The notes under the pieces were generated by a model, which saw only the letters and a program-made list of their open reading frames with translations, searched no databases and had not been told where the DNA came from. A DNA stretch of 64,000 nucleotides from Niastella yeongjuensis. GTDB taxonomy: Bacteria; Bacteroidota; Bacteroidia; Chitinophagales; Chitinophagaceae. Of this stretch, positions 63,457 through 64,000 are shown piece by piece. Numbering within the stretch: the stretch's first letter is position 1; the number at the start of each line of letters is the position of its first letter. The stretch is taken from assembly GCF_900110245.1 (NCBI RefSeq), contig NZ_FOCZ01000006.1, positions 249,004 through 313,003 of the forward strand. The letters are read 5' to 3'. A program made the position numbers and the translations under genes.

Positions 63457-64000
63457 ATGCATCGGCTCAGGTTATTTTTTAAATGGAGTTTAGTAGTGCT
63501 ATCTGTTGCAGGAACACTCCTGCTTACAGGTTGCAACAAATTGTTGGATGCAGGCTCACCCACCAATAAGGTGACCACGCCTCAGGTATATACCAGTGAT
63601 TCCCTGGCTCAGGCGGCCCTGATCGGGATCTATTATAAAATAATGGAAGGCTTTAATGTATTTAATGGTTTTATGAGCCGTTATCCGGGACTTTCATGCG
63701 ATGAATTAAGCAAGACCAGTGTATTGGTCGATGACAATCCTTTTTTGATCAACACATTGACAATAGACAATAATACAGTGGGAACAACATGGGCCAGCTC
63801 CTATTTTTATATTTACCAATGTAATGATGCAATAATAGGATTGACAGGAAATCATTCTATAACCCCGGCCCTCCGCGATCAACTGCTGGGTGAAGCATAT
63901 TTCCTGAGAGCCTTCTCCTATTTTTATCTGGTAAATTTATATGGAGATGTCCCGCTCATTGCAACTACCGATTATACTAAAAACACAAACACGCCCAGAA
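63457..64000 (+). CDS. SusD/RagB-family lipoprotein, 3' truncated by the window
   Basis: 181 codons are visible. Lipoprotein signal ending TLLLTGC, then NKLLDAGSPTNKVTTPQVYT. The helix line LLGEAYFLRAFSYFYLVNLY followed by GDVPL is the SusD hallmark. Partner of SusC at 60198. Confidence 0.93.
   Translation, partial: MHRLRLFFKWSLVVLSVAGTLLLTGCNKLLDAGSPTNKVTTPQVYTSDSLAQAALIGIYYKIMEGFNVFNGFMSRYPGLSCDELSKTSVLVDDNPFLINTLTIDNNTVGTTWASSYFYIYQCNDAIIGLTGNHSITPALRDQLLGEAYFLRAFSYFYLVNLYGDVPLIATTDYTKNTNTPR

Overview
The window is bacterial chromosome from a Bacteroidota member, most likely family Chitinophagaceae (Niastella/Chitinophaga type). This rests on three SusC/SusD pairs, three ECF sigma/FecR pairs, proteins with type IX secretion (T9SS) sorting tails, a PorV-like protein, DUF4221 and DUF5690 proteins, and promoters of the form TTG-N18..20-TAnnTTTG. 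No rRNA, tRNA, CRISPR array, transposase or phage gene was recognised. About 42 genes are called; two are cut by the window ends.

Layout. (1) 1-4.6 kb, +: leucine operon leuC (5' cut)-leuD-leuA type-leuB, closed by a terminator. (2) 4.6-19.6 kb, -: an S41 protease, then a sigma-DinB-FecR-TonB receptor-lipoprotein-T9SS protein-PorV-like block, a beta-helix-like lipoprotein and a second T9SS protein. The two T9SS proteins share their N-terminal ~280 residues. (3) 20.1-24.6 kb, +: MauE-like membrane protein, small HTH protein, a kinase/LanC-like protein of 716 residues, an unknown protein and a lysine-rich HTH-like protein. (4) 24.7-39.0 kb, -: sigma, FecR, SusC, SusD, an 862-residue fusion (N-terminal domain + thioredoxin + PPP-type metallophosphoesterase), a small secreted two-cysteine protein on its own transcription unit, then DUF4221, thioredoxin-like lipoprotein, metallophosphoesterase and an N-domain lipoprotein. 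The last three repeat the fusion's domains as separate proteins. (5) 40.3-49.9 kb, -: a phosphonate locus: XRE-cupin regulator, SusC, SusD, PhnZ-like HD oxygenase, PhnX-like HAD hydrolase, DUF5690 transporter and FAD oxidoreductase. (6) 50.1-57.2 kb: two PAP2 phosphatase/GT39 glycosyltransferase sets and a UPF0104 flippase-like protein on +, with an esterase and an SGNH hydrolase on -. (7) 57.7-64 kb, +: sigma, FecR, SusC, SusD (cut).

The strongest new signal is a shared 19-bp element, ACTGCA-N5-ACTGCAGT (equally ACTGCA-N7-TGCAGT), found four times. It lies upstream of the first sigma gene, the kinase/LanC-like gene, the small secreted protein and the DUF4221 operon. It therefore ties regions 2, 3 and 4 into one apparent regulon, with an AT-rich -7-like box at matching distance in three of the four. 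I propose a kinase/LanC-like, redox and phosphatase system built around a small exported cysteine protein. A second set of operator-like inverted and direct repeats precedes the phosphonate susC.
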